Shown here piece after piece: positions 45,550 through 53,519 of a stretch of 64,000 nt of DNA. The notes under the pieces were generated by a model, which ran no database searches, was not told the origin of the DNA, and was given only the letters and a program-made list of their open reading frames with translations. Source of the stretch: Paenibacillus sp. FSL H8-0048 (GTDB lineage: Bacteria; Bacillota; Bacilli; Paenibacillales; Paenibacillaceae); assembly GCF_038002825.1 (NCBI RefSeq), contig NZ_JBBODF010000001.1:1488001-1552000 (forward strand), read 5' to 3'. Both the position numbers and the translations under genes were made by a program. Position 1 is the first letter of the stretch, and every line of letters starts with the position of its first letter.

Positions 45550-46209
45550 CTACTCCTGCTTGCCCCGAAGCAAAGCTATCGCTGCCAGCAGGAAGGAGAC
45601 CAGCGAGATGCCGAGGGTAATGTAGAGCATCGGCGAGGTGCCGGTGCTGGCGCCTTCCTTCTCCACAATGGCCTGGTGCTCGTCCATGGTCATGGTGCCG
45701 CTGCCCGACATGTCTGCGGCACCGTGGCCGTGACCGCCATCGGCGCTGCCGGAGGCTTCAGCGATGGCGGTGATGGAATGCGGCGAGTCGGAGCCGGGTT
45801 CGCCGGACCATTGCACGAGGCTGCCGTCGGCATAGTGCTGATAGGCATCCCAGGCGATATCGCCTGCGGAGTCCGGGTTCTTGGCTGTGAAGTAGAAGCG
45901 CTGGAACTGTCCGGCCTGTATGCCGCCGTCCTTAGCGATCCAGCTCACTTTGTTCCCCTCCACCGTTACCTCCCAGCCGGGAGTGGCTTCGTATTGCTTA
46001 AATTCCGCGCCTGCCGGAATCCGCAGATCCACCTGGACGGTGGCGCTTTCTTTCTCAGACGGCACCTTCAGGGTATACGTCTCCCAGGCCCCCGTGCTGG
46101 ACTCCGCTGGACTTACGGTTACGTGGGCGCTCGCCACGGCTGCGAACAACAATAATGCGGCGGCTGCCGGTGCGGCCAGTGCTGCTATTTTGCGAAACAT
46201 TCTATTCAA
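45550..46209 (-). CDS. ycnI: YcnI-type (DUF1775) copper-binding membrane-anchored protein
   Basis: 219 residues from TTG 46209, six bases after GGGGAG. The signal peptide ends AVASA and the mature protein begins with histidine (HVTVSP), the hallmark of YcnI, whose N-terminal histidine and a conserved tryptophan (here WIAKDGG) bind copper. DUF1775 covers about 29-150. A His/Met-rich stretch (GGHGHGAADMSGSGTMTMDE) and a C-terminal membrane helix (MLYITLGISLVSFLLAAIAL) follow. The usual partner ycnJ is absent; instead it ends an operon with a NarL-type two-component system 29 bases upstream. Role: extracellular copper handling, probably. Confidence 0.9.
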   Translation of the reverse strand: MNRMFRKIAALAAPAAAALLLFAAVASAHVTVSPAESSTGAWETYTLKVPSEKESATVQVDLRIPAGAEFKQYEATPGWEVTVEGNKVSWIAKDGGIQAGQFQRFYFTAKNPDSAGDIAWDAYQHYADGSLVQWSGEPGSDSPHSITAIAEASGSADGGHGHGAADMSGSGTMTMDEHQAIVEKEGASTGTSPMLYITLGISLVSFLLAAIALLRGKQE

Positions 46210-46238
46210 TGAAATCTCCCCTTCTCTCTTGTGTAGGT

Positions 46239-46904
46239 CTATCTCTTCCCCGGAAAATCCCGCTCCCTCGAAGCCAGCCCCTGCTCCAGGGCATACCTGG
46301 TGAGCTGCGTGCGGTTCTGAAGCTGAAGCTTCTGCAGGATGTTCTTCAGGTGATTCTTAACGGTATGCTCGGAGATTCCGAGGGTTGCGGCAATCTCCTT
46401 ATTGGTGGAACCGGAGGATACACAGCCCAGTATCTCCTTCTCCCGCGCCGTTAATGCCTCCCGCTCCTCCTTGACAGAGGTAACGGCGAACTCCTTCAGA
46501 ATCTGGAACGCCAGCTCCCGGCTCAGCGGCACCTCTTCGCTTACAATCGCCAGCAGATATTCGATCCAGGTGGACGGGGCCAGGTTCTTCAGGAGGTACC
46601 CCTGTGCTCCCTGCTTAAGCGCTTCGAACAGATAAGAGATCTCATCCGACACGGTGACGATGACAATCCGGACATACGGATATTCCAGCTTAATGCGCCG
46701 CGTCGTCTCCAGACCATCCATTCCCGGCATCTCGATGTCGATCAGGATCAGGTCGGGCATCCATTGCCCGGTCCAGACAATGGCTTCTGCTCCGCTGGCC
46801 ACCGCACCGATCACTTCAAACCTTTCATCCAGCGCCAGTATTTCGCTCATTGCCTCGCGGGCATGTGCATGGTCATCGACGATAAGCACCCGGCAGCGTT
46901 CCAT
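46239..46904 (-). CDS. NarL/FixJ-type response regulator
   Basis: 221 residues. The receiver domain (about 5-120) has acidic residues (IVDDHA), the phosphorylated aspartate in LILIDIEMPGMDG and the lysine in LKQGAQGYLLKN. The C-terminal LuxR-type helix-turn-helix (about 150-205) reads LTAREKEILGCVSSGSTNKE then LGISEHTVKNHLKNIL. It overlaps the end of the kinase gene by about 32 bases and precedes ycnI, so the three form one operon. It presumably binds DNA after phosphorylation by the neighbouring kinase; targets are unknown, with ycnI an obvious candidate. Confidence 0.9.
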   Translation of the reverse strand: MERCRVLIVDDHAHAREAMSEILALDERFEVIGAVASGAEAIVWTGQWMPDLILIDIEMPGMDGLETTRRIKLEYPYVRIVIVTVSDEISYLFEALKQGAQGYLLKNLAPSTWIEYLLAIVSEEVPLSRELAFQILKEFAVTSVKEEREALTAREKEILGCVSSGSTNKEIAATLGISEHTVKNHLKNILQKLQLQNRTQLTRYALEQGLASRERDFPGKR

Positions 46905-47745
46905 CCTGCACCGCCCCCTTCACAATTTCTACAGTGGTTCCGGCTGCCCCCGATTGTACGTCCAACCTCCAGCCCATGCTGCGGGACCGTTCCCTCATAA
47001 TCTGCAGGCCATAGCTGCCTTTCACCGCAAAAGGATCATCATGCTCAATCCCAGCGCCGTCATCTGCAACGGTTACACGCCAGCCATGCTCATTGCCTTG
47101 CCCCGATACGGATACCTTGCCCGCGCGTGTGTGCTTGCGCACGTTGATAATCGCTTCACGAATGCAGGACAACAGCTCTGCCTGTTCGGCCGGTGTCAGC
47201 GCCTGCTCTTCCAGATGCCAATCCAGCGACACCTCGATCATGACTTCTCCGGCTATGGCCGCCAGCTGCTCATGGATAGAACGCTCCAGCGTGAAGCTCT
47301 CCGCACCGCTCACCGGCACCTTCAGATTCGCAATAGCCTGACGTACGTAACGGTTAACCTCGTGAACGGTCTTCTTGATCTGATCCACACTGTCCGCGCT
47401 GATTCCGCCGTCCTTGCGGCTATGCTCCAGCCGGTCGATCCGTACAGAGAGCAGGAACAGGGACTGGGCCATGCCGTCATGCAGCTCTTTGGCCAGCGCC
47501 TCCCGTGCTTCCATCGCTCCGGTGGCCGCCCGCTCCTGCTCCAGCTCCCGCTGATTACGCTCCATGAGGCGAAAGAGCGGCAGCAGCAGAATAATACTGA
47601 AGAGAAATACCAATACAGGTGTTAAGAAGTTGCCTGTGTCCATAGAGATGTATGACATCAGGAACTGATGTCTCACCCACTCCCAGATCCCGACCATAAC
47701 CGTGGGAATCAGCAGAATAAGCACTTTAATTCGGGTATACGTCAC
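46873..47745 (-). CDS. NarX/DesK-type sensor histidine kinase
   Basis: 290 residues. Two N-terminal membrane helices (IKVLILLIPTVMVGIWEWV; FLTPVLVFLFSIILLLPLF) frame a very short external loop. The HisKA_3 dimerisation domain follows (ALAKELHDGMAQSLFLLSVR, phosphorylated histidine near 100), then an HATPase domain (IREAIINVRKHTRAG, VADDGAGI, GSYGLQIMRERS). The absence of a sizeable extracellular domain suggests sensing in the membrane or through a partner. It is the first gene of the operon with the NarL-type regulator and ycnI, so copper or envelope stress is a possible signal (inference). Confidence 0.88.
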   Translation of the reverse strand: MTYTRIKVLILLIPTVMVGIWEWVRHQFLMSYISMDTGNFLTPVLVFLFSIILLLPLFRLMERNQRELEQERAATGAMEAREALAKELHDGMAQSLFLLSVRIDRLEHSRKDGGISADSVDQIKKTVHEVNRYVRQAIANLKVPVSGAESFTLERSIHEQLAAIAGEVMIEVSLDWHLEEQALTPAEQAELLSCIREAIINVRKHTRAGKVSVSGQGNEHGWRVTVADDGAGIEHDDPFAVKGSYGLQIMRERSRSMGWRLDVQSGAAGTTVEIVKGAVQDGTLPGAYRR

Positions 47746-47985
47746 GGTTCCCTCCCTAATTTCTGTTCGTTATTTTACCATCTGCGGGTGATCCCCGGCA
47801 TGACTCTTTAGGGCTATGCCCGTCCATATATGTTACAGAATTAAGTATTTAAAAGTTAAATCTTTCCCTCCATAGCTCCCATCTTCCTATCATAACAGTT
47901 AGCGAAACCAAATCCGATAGGTTACACTAGGAGTGATATCCAATTAAGTAAACAATCATGCTGACACTATAGGAGAGATAATGAA

Positions 47986-48681
47986 ATGAAACGGATTACG
48001 ATTCTCATCGCCGACGATGATCCCGAGATTGCCGATCTGATCGGACTGCATTTGGAAAAAGAAGGCTATCATCCCATAAAGGTTACAAACGGCCCGGCGG
48101 CGGTACAGGTCATCCAGTCCAGGCATATCGACCTGGCGGTTCTGGATATTATGATGCCCGGGCTGGACGGGTATGAGGTGACCCGGCAGATCCGGGAGCA
48201 GCATGGGCTGCCGATTATTTTTGTGAGCGCGAAGACTTCGGATCTGGATAAAATCACCGGGCTTGTCATCGGCGCCGACGATTATATGACCAAGCCCTTC
48301 AATCCCATGGAGCTGGTCGCCAGAGTGAATGCGCAGCTCAGACGTTCGATGAAGCTGAACCAGCCGGTTACCGAGCAAAAGGCCGTAGTGGAAGCGGGTG
48401 GGCTGATCGTCGATCCGGACCGCCGTTCCGTGACCTTGTACGGACAACCCGTGGAGCTGACGCCGAAGGAATTCGATATCCTGTATTTACTCGCCAGCTA
48501 CCCGAAGAAAGTATTCAGCGCTGAGCAGCTTTTTCAGCAAATCTGGGGTGAGGCTTATTATGAAGGCGGGAATACCGTGATGGTCCATATCCGCACCCTG
48601 CGCAAAAAGCTGGGCGATGACCAGAGTAAAAATACATGGATCAAAACGATCTGGGGAGTTGGGTACACGTTCAATGGCTAA
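47986..48681 (+). CDS. VanR-like OmpR-family response regulator
   Basis: 231 residues; ATG 47986 follows GGAGAG by 8 bases. The receiver domain (1-120) has DDD acidic residues, phosphorylated aspartate in LAVLDIMMPGLDGYE, the conserved threonine/serine in VSAKT and lysine in DDYMTKPFNP. The OmpR/PhoB winged helix follows (130-230; ELTPKEFDILYLLASYPKKV, VMVHIRTLRKKLGD, IKTIWGVGYTF). Together with the kinase, VanY and VanZ genes downstream it resembles VanR of glycopeptide-resistance clusters. It probably activates the vanY-vanZ genes in response to cell-wall stress; specificity is inferred from context. Confidence 0.88.
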   Translation: MKRITILIADDDPEIADLIGLHLEKEGYHPIKVTNGPAAVQVIQSRHIDLAVLDIMMPGLDGYEVTRQIREQHGLPIIFVSAKTSDLDKITGLVIGADDYMTKPFNPMELVARVNAQLRRSMKLNQPVTEQKAVVEAGGLIVDPDRRSVTLYGQPVELTPKEFDILYLLASYPKKVFSAEQLFQQIWGEAYYEGGNTVMVHIRTLRKKLGDDQSKNTWIKTIWGVGYTFNG

Positions 48682-49771
48682 TCTGGTCCGCAGCTTCCGC
48701 TTCAAAATGATATCCCTGCTGGTACTCAGCATGCTCTGCTCCGGCGTTATTACCTTTGTACTCTACAAAAGCCTGCAAATGTATTATACCTCTCAGGTGA
48801 AGTATGAAGACAAGCTTACCCGCTTCCGTTACCTGATTGCCGATTTCGGCGACCTGAATTTCTTCCTGATCTTCTTCATCCCGCTGGCGCTGCTGTTCTT
48901 TTTCCTGTTCACCAAGCCGTATGCCCGCTATTTCAAAGAAATCTCGCATCATATCCGCCTGCTGGCTAACGGGGATTTCAAAAGCCGGATTCAGATCCAT
49001 TCTAACGATGAATTCGAGGATATCGCCGCTGATCTTAACCAGGCCAAAGACAAACTCGAAGAAGCGGTGGAGCGCGGGGACTTCGCGGAGAACAGCAAGG
49101 ACAAGCTGGTGCTCAATCTGGCTCATGATCTGCGGACTCCGCTGACCTCTGTACTCGGCTACCTGGATCTGGTGCTGAAGGACGGGGAGTTAACGGCCGA
49201 ACAAGTGAAGCATTACACCACGATTGCCTACACCAAATCACAGCGGCTGGAAAAGCTGATCGACGAGCTGTTCGAGATTACCCGGATGAACTACGGCATG
49301 CTTACCGTGGAGCAGCGCCCCCTTGATCTGAGCGAGCTGCTTGTCCAGCTGAACGAGGAATTGTATCCTCTGCTGGAGAACAACGGGCTGACAGCCCGCA
49401 TAGAGGTCACTCCACAGCTCAGAATCACCGGAGACGGGGAGCTGCTGGCCCGGGTGTTCGAGAACCTGCTGACCAATGCAGTGCGTTACGGCAAAGACGG
49501 CCGTTATGTCGATATCCGCTGCTACCCGGAGGGAGAGACGATCGTTGTCCAGGTTACGAATTACGGGGATATGATCCCGGCGGAGGATCTGCCTTTTCTG
49601 TTCGATATGTTCTATACGGGCGACCAGGCGCGGACCCATCAGGAGAGCAGCACCGGTCTGGGCCTGTTCATTGCCAAAAATATCGTCGAGCAGCATCAGG
49701 GGACGATCTCCGTGCAGAGCGACACCATCCGCACGCTCTTCGAGGTCCGTCTGCCGGGAGTAAGCCAATAG
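48674..49771 (+). CDS. VanS-like sensor histidine kinase
   Basis: About 365 residues from ATG 48674, which overlaps the regulator stop by 8 bases; the frame opens earlier at 48617. Two membrane helices (MISLLVLSMLCSGVITFVLY; LIFFIPLALLFFFLF) frame an extracellular loop of about 45 residues. HAMP follows, then a HisKA box (LVLNLAHDLRTPLTSVLGYL, phosphorylated histidine) and an HATPase domain (FENLLTNAVRYG, GLGLFIAKNIVEQH). The arrangement and neighbours match VanS. A perfect terminator follows at 49797, yet vanY starts only about 150 bases on, so vanRS and vanYZ may be separate transcripts. Confidence 0.88.
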   Translation: MANLVRSFRFKMISLLVLSMLCSGVITFVLYKSLQMYYTSQVKYEDKLTRFRYLIADFGDLNFFLIFFIPLALLFFFLFTKPYARYFKEISHHIRLLANGDFKSRIQIHSNDEFEDIAADLNQAKDKLEEAVERGDFAENSKDKLVLNLAHDLRTPLTSVLGYLDLVLKDGELTAEQVKHYTTIAYTKSQRLEKLIDELFEITRMNYGMLTVEQRPLDLSELLVQLNEELYPLLENNGLTARIEVTPQLRITGDGELLARVFENLLTNAVRYGKDGRYVDIRCYPEGETIVVQVTNYGDMIPAEDLPFLFDMFYTGDQARTHQESSTGLGLFIAKNIVEQHQGTISVQSDTIRTLFEVRLPGVSQ

Positions 49772-49796
49772 TCTGTTCCGGCTATAGCCGCAGTGT

Positions 49797-49824
49797 GGCC
49801 GTCCTTTTAGAAGGACGGTTTTTT
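49797..49824 (+). terminator. Terminator after vanS
   Basis: CCGTCCTT, loop TTAG, AAGGACGG (49799-49818), then six T. Strong intrinsic terminator. Confidence 0.9.
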
Positions 49825-49918
49825 GCATTTACATTTTAAGAAAAACTTTATCTTTCCCCCACTTCTATTTAAACACGCTCCTCTATGCTTAAGTCATTGA
49901 AACAAGGAGGACGAGAAC

Positions 49919-50782
49919 ATGAAGAAATGGTTAGTGGTAATTGTGATTGCCCTGCTGATCGGTTATGAGTGGATGTCCAGGGACAAAGAGGATGCCACGG
50001 CAGACCTGAATATTAAGACAATACGAGTCTCGGCAGATAATGATAATGGCTCGAAGACTCTGACCGTGATCCCGAAGGGCCAGATCTATCAGGGGAACCT
50101 GCTGCTGGTCAACAAGGAATACCCCGTTCAGCCCACGGGGGTCAGCGCGGATATTGTAAGACTAAACGATTATGAGGAGCTGACCTCCGGCTACCTGCTG
50201 CTGGATCACAAAACGCTGCTCTCCAAGCAAGTGGCAGAGAAATTCACCAAGATGGTACATGCCGCAGCCGGAGATGACATCAACAGCTTCATGATCAGCA
50301 GCGGTTACCGGGACAATGAGAAGCAGAAGCAGTTATATGAGGAAAAAGGAGCAGATTACGCTCTTCCGCCCGGATACAGCGAGCATAACCTGGGCTTGTC
50401 GCTTGACATCGGCTCCTCCCAAATGGCCATGAGCCATGCCCCTGAAGGACAATGGCTGCGGGAGCATGCATGGGATTACGGCTTCATTCTGCGCTATCCT
50501 GAGAATAAAACAGATATCACAGGCATCAAGTATGAGCCCTGGCATTTCCGGTATGTAGGGCTTCCGCACAGTGTGATTATGCACGACAAGAACTTCACGC
50601 TGGAAGAATATCTTGAATTCCTGAAAGAGCAGAAGTCGATTGCCACTACCGTTAACGGGATTGAATATCAAATTTCCTATATCGAAGTTACCGGAAACAC
50701 TCCTGTTCCCACCCCTGCCGCTCAGCATATTGAGTTCTCCGGGGACAATATGAACGGTGTGATTATGACGGTCTATCCTTAA
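49919..50782 (+). CDS. vanY: VanY-family D-Ala-D-Ala carboxypeptidase
   Basis: 287 residues; ATG 49919 with GGAGG about 9 bases upstream. An N-terminal membrane anchor (WLVVIVIALLIGYEWM) is followed by a peptidase_M15B domain (about 85-235). SSGYRD, SEHNLGLSLDIG and EPWHFRYVG carry the zinc ligands His, Asp and His. The enzyme removes terminal D-Ala from peptidoglycan precursors, lowering the number of vancomycin targets. It forms a pair with vanZ (48 bases apart) behind a VanRS-like system. No vanH, vanA or vanX genes are present. Alternatively it could serve routine wall maturation. Confidence 0.9.
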   Translation: MKKWLVVIVIALLIGYEWMSRDKEDATADLNIKTIRVSADNDNGSKTLTVIPKGQIYQGNLLLVNKEYPVQPTGVSADIVRLNDYEELTSGYLLLDHKTLLSKQVAEKFTKMVHAAAGDDINSFMISSGYRDNEKQKQLYEEKGADYALPPGYSEHNLGLSLDIGSSQMAMSHAPEGQWLREHAWDYGFILRYPENKTDITGIKYEPWHFRYVGLPHSVIMHDKNFTLEEYLEFLKEQKSIATTVNGIEYQISYIEVTGNTPVPTPAAQHIEFSGDNMNGVIMTVYP

Positions 50783-50830
50783 TGACTAACCCATATAACA
50801 GTAGAATCTAGAGAAAGCGGTGATGTAAAA

Positions 50831-51346
50831 ATGAATAAGGCACACAAGCAGACAAAGTACGGTTTGCAGGTACTGTTTACCGTCTACGTGTATACTCTGT
50901 TCAAAATCATTTTGTTCAAATTCGGTTCGGTCGATCTCCCGTTTCTATGGCAGCAGCTCCAGAACAGCCCGGGCCATATTGCCGCCAGTCTGCAAAGAGG
51001 AAATTTGGTCCCGCTGGCCACCTTAACCAATACCTATCACCATATCAGCACAAGCACCGTCGTTAATTTCCTGGGGAATATCGCCTTATTCATTCCTTAT
51101 GGCATCTTCCTGGTGCTGCTCAACCCGAATGGAAAAGGCGGCGGCTCCTTCAGCGGTGTCCTGCTGTGGTCCTTCGCGTTAAGCGCGGTGCTGGAATGCT
51201 CGCAAGCCGTCTTCTATATCGGAACGTTTGATGTGGATGACCTTCTTCTGAATACATTCGGCGGGATGCTGGGTTATATGCTGATCCGTCCGATCCTGAC
51301 GATCTATATGACAGGCAGACAAGGCTCCTCCGTCACTCAAAAGTGA
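50831..51346 (+). CDS. vanZ: VanZ-family membrane protein
   Basis: 171 residues with four to five membrane helices (LQVLFTVYVYTLFKIILFKF; VVNFLGNIALFIPYGIFLVL; GVLLWSFALSAVLECSQAVF; LLNTFGGMLGYMLIRPIL). The VanZ-like domain signatures NxxxNI/FxPxG and E..Q...FDVDD.xxNxxGxxxG are clear. VanZ proteins confer modest resistance to teicoplanin and lipoglycopeptides by an unresolved mechanism. It is second in the vanY-vanZ unit, and its stop codon lies inside a terminator hairpin. Confidence 0.9.
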   Translation: MNKAHKQTKYGLQVLFTVYVYTLFKIILFKFGSVDLPFLWQQLQNSPGHIAASLQRGNLVPLATLTNTYHHISTSTVVNFLGNIALFIPYGIFLVLLNPNGKGGGSFSGVLLWSFALSAVLECSQAVFYIGTFDVDDLLLNTFGGMLGYMLIRPILTIYMTGRQGSSVTQK

Positions 51347-51357
51347 CGGGGAGCCTT
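51321..51357. terminator. Bidirectional terminator between vanZ and convergent lipoprotein
   Basis: AAGGCTCCTCCGTCACT pairs with AGTGACGGGGAGCCTT almost perfectly. It includes the vanZ stop and lies between two convergent genes. Confidence 0.85.
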
Positions 51358-51375
51358 ACTGTCCGTTCCCTCTTC

Positions 51376-52392
51376 TTACATGGGAGAGGTATAGCGGCCA
51401 TATTCGATCGTAAGCTCTGTGAAGCCATTGCCTTCCTGCTTCAGGAAAAAGCTGTTCACACCTTCCGCTCCCCACCAGTTCAGCCCAAGCAGCATTCCCT
51501 CTGCTGCTTGGGCCGCGAATAGCAGGGAGAACATCTGCGGGCTCACCTCACCGCCATCATCGACACGCCAGACTGAATATTCATTATCCGTAATCTTAGC
51601 AGGATAGTCCTTGAAGCTGAGCTTCCCATCCTCCTCCAGCACAAGGCTAAACAGCATATCCTTATCTTGTCTTACGAACTGCACCAGATAGAGCTGTCTG
51701 TCCGGGCCCAGCCCGGCCAGCTTCCAGGCTGCCTTGATCTTCCGTCCTTTGGCGGCTGCTATACTCTTGCGAAGCGGATCATCCGCTGCAAGCTGCGGGC
51801 CTGCCAGATCAGCGGGCTGAAGCTCCAGCAAGGCTGCCTGCGGAAAGACCGCAGAATCAACCAGAACATAGGTCTCATCCCGCTTCGCTGCGTCACCCTC
51901 TACCTTGAACAGATAACCGGACATATTCGGGATATTATTCGCCAGCTCCCGGCCGTTGTTATTCTCGTTGCCCGTCTGCCATTTCTCCAGCTTCACAGCC
52001 AGCACCTGGCCTCCGTTCCCGATGGCAGTATTCAGGGACTTCATCTGCTCCCCGGCCCCCTCCTCTTCCCTGGTGACGATAATATGACTCCCGGTCTCAC
52101 TCGCGAATCCGAAGACCGGCTGCAGCTTGGCAGGGTCGAGGAAGGCTGCCGGGGCCGGAGAGGCTGTAGCTGACGGTGATGCTGACGGTACCGCGCTTGG
52201 CGGGCTATCCGTCGGCTGAGCGGCTGGCGATGGGCTGCCGGCAGACGGCCCGGCCGAAGCTGCTGCACTGCTGGCAGCGTCCTTGCTGTTCGTCCGGGCA
52301 CACCCGGTCAGGCTAATGACTATGGCTGCTGTAAGAATAAGACTTCCGGCCGCTCTTACCCCATGCCGGAAACTGTCCTTCGCTTGATTCAT
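51376..52392 (-). CDS. Lipoprotein of unknown function
   Basis: 338 residues. The signal peptide ends in lipobox LTGC (cysteine near 31). A Ser/Pro/Ala-rich spacer to about 82 is followed by a globular extracellular part (about 85-338) with no family I recognise; it contains several regular beta-type stretches (YVLVDSAVFPQ, LYLVQFVRQDKDMLFSLVLE). It should be tethered to the outer face of the membrane. It lies alone between vanZ (convergent) and cysK, only about 20 bases downstream of cysK, so it may be co-transcribed with it. Confidence 0.7.
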   Translation of the reverse strand: MNQAKDSFRHGVRAAGSLILTAAIVISLTGCARTNSKDAASSAAASAGPSAGSPSPAAQPTDSPPSAVPSASPSATASPAPAAFLDPAKLQPVFGFASETGSHIIVTREEEGAGEQMKSLNTAIGNGGQVLAVKLEKWQTGNENNNGRELANNIPNMSGYLFKVEGDAAKRDETYVLVDSAVFPQAALLELQPADLAGPQLAADDPLRKSIAAAKGRKIKAAWKLAGLGPDRQLYLVQFVRQDKDMLFSLVLEEDGKLSFKDYPAKITDNEYSVWRVDDGGEVSPQMFSLLFAAQAAEGMLLGLNWWGAEGVNSFFLKQEGNGFTELTIEYGRYTSPM

Positions 52393-52411
52393 AGCGGTCC
52401 TCCAATATGAT

Positions 52412-53335
52412 TTAGTCGAAAATCCCCATGCTGAGGTAACGTTCCCCGGTATCCGGCGCGATACATAACACCCGCTTGCCCCGTCCCAGGCGCCGTGCCT
52501 CCTGCAAGGCAGTCCAGACTGCGGCCCCGCCGGAAGGTCCGATCAGAATCCCCTCAGTACGGGCCAGTTCTCTTACCATCTCCAAGGCATCCTCATCGGA
52601 TACCTGCACAATCTCATCGTAGATGCCGGTATTCAGAATCGCCGGCACGAAGCCGGGGCTGGTCCCCACCAGCTTATGCGGCCCGGGCTGGCCGCCGGAC
52701 AGCACCGGCGAACCCTGCGGCTCCACGACAACCACGCGCAGCTCCGGCAGTCGTGCGCGCAGCGCCTCTCCGGTTCCGGTAATAGTGCCGCCCGTCCCGG
52801 AAGTGGCAACGAAGACATCCAGCCGCCCTTCCATCTGCTCCAGAATTTCCGGCGCGGTGGTGGTGCGGTGAATATCGGGGTTCGCCTGATTCTCGAACTG
52901 CTGCGGAATGAAGCTGCCGGGGATCTCCCGTCCCAGCTCCACCGCCTTAGCAATCGCGCCGGGCATCCGCTCCGCCGCCGGAGTCAGCACCACTTCCGCC
53001 CCATAAGCCTTCAGGATATTGATCCGTTCCTTCGTCATATTATCCGGCATGATCAGGATAGCCTTATATCCCTTCGCTGCCGCGTTCATCGCCAGTCCAA
53101 TTCCGGTATTTCCGCTGGTCGGCTCAATAATCGTCCCGCCCGGCTGCAGTCGCCCGTCCAGCTCCGCCTGGAGAATCAGATTATAGGCCGCCCGGTCCTT
53201 GACGCTGCCGCTGGGATTGAACATCTCCAGCTTCACATACAGCTCCGCATCCGCAGATCCCGTTACCCGGTTCAAGCGCACAACCGGCGTGCCGCCGATC
53301 AGCTCTGTAATATTGCTTACTACCCGATTCGTCAT
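52412..53335 (-). CDS. cysK: Cysteine synthase A
   Basis: 307 residues, the usual length. Makes L-cysteine from O-acetylserine and sulfide with pyridoxal phosphate. The cofactor lysine is in NPSGSVKDRAAYN, the substrate loop is TSGNTGIG, and the phosphate loop is TSGTGGTITG; GILIGPSGGA is also conserved. Cytosolic. The start ATG 53335 is preceded by GGAGGC. A promoter-like pair is at 53383-53412. I saw no clear T-box or S-box leader in the 180 bases upstream. Confidence 0.93.
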   Translation of the reverse strand: MTNRVVSNITELIGGTPVVRLNRVTGSADAELYVKLEMFNPSGSVKDRAAYNLILQAELDGRLQPGGTIIEPTSGNTGIGLAMNAAAKGYKAILIMPDNMTKERINILKAYGAEVVLTPAAERMPGAIAKAVELGREIPGSFIPQQFENQANPDIHRTTTAPEILEQMEGRLDVFVATSGTGGTITGTGEALRARLPELRVVVVEPQGSPVLSGGQPGPHKLVGTSPGFVPAILNTGIYDEIVQVSDEDALEMVRELARTEGILIGPSGGAAVWTALQEARRLGRGKRVLCIAPDTGERYLSMGIFD

Positions 53336-53382
53336 GGGTATGCCTCCTTTATTTCTGCCTCGGTCTTCATGATTTAGCTTCT

Positions 53383-53412
53383 ATTGTATCGCTAACCTGT
53401 ATTGCTTGTCGA
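53383..53412 (-). promoter_or_regulatory. Probable cysK promoter
   Basis: On the minus strand, TCGACA (53412-53407) and TACAAT (53388-53383) are 18 bases apart and about 50 bases upstream of the cysK start. Both are close to sigma-A consensus. Confidence 0.5.
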
Positions 53413-53519
53413 TTTTGCATCAGGGAGAGAATGATCCTAACCGAAGTCGGTATACCCGGGGACTCCAGATCCTTTTACAATGAATACAACAACAAGCCAC
53501 AACGCAGGAGGAATCAGCT

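Noticed and set aside
47986..51346. Full glycopeptide-resistance (VanA/VanF-type) cluster
   Set aside because: No vanH, vanA or vanX genes are present in the window.
53405..53413. Spo0A box upstream of cysK (TTGTCGAT)
   Set aside because: It is a single copy without the paired 20-base spacing and overlaps a plausible -35 element; probably chance.
53336..53519. T-box or S-box riboswitch upstream of cysK
   Set aside because: The 180-base gap is short and I could not see the conserved T-box TGG sequence or a terminator/antiterminator pair.
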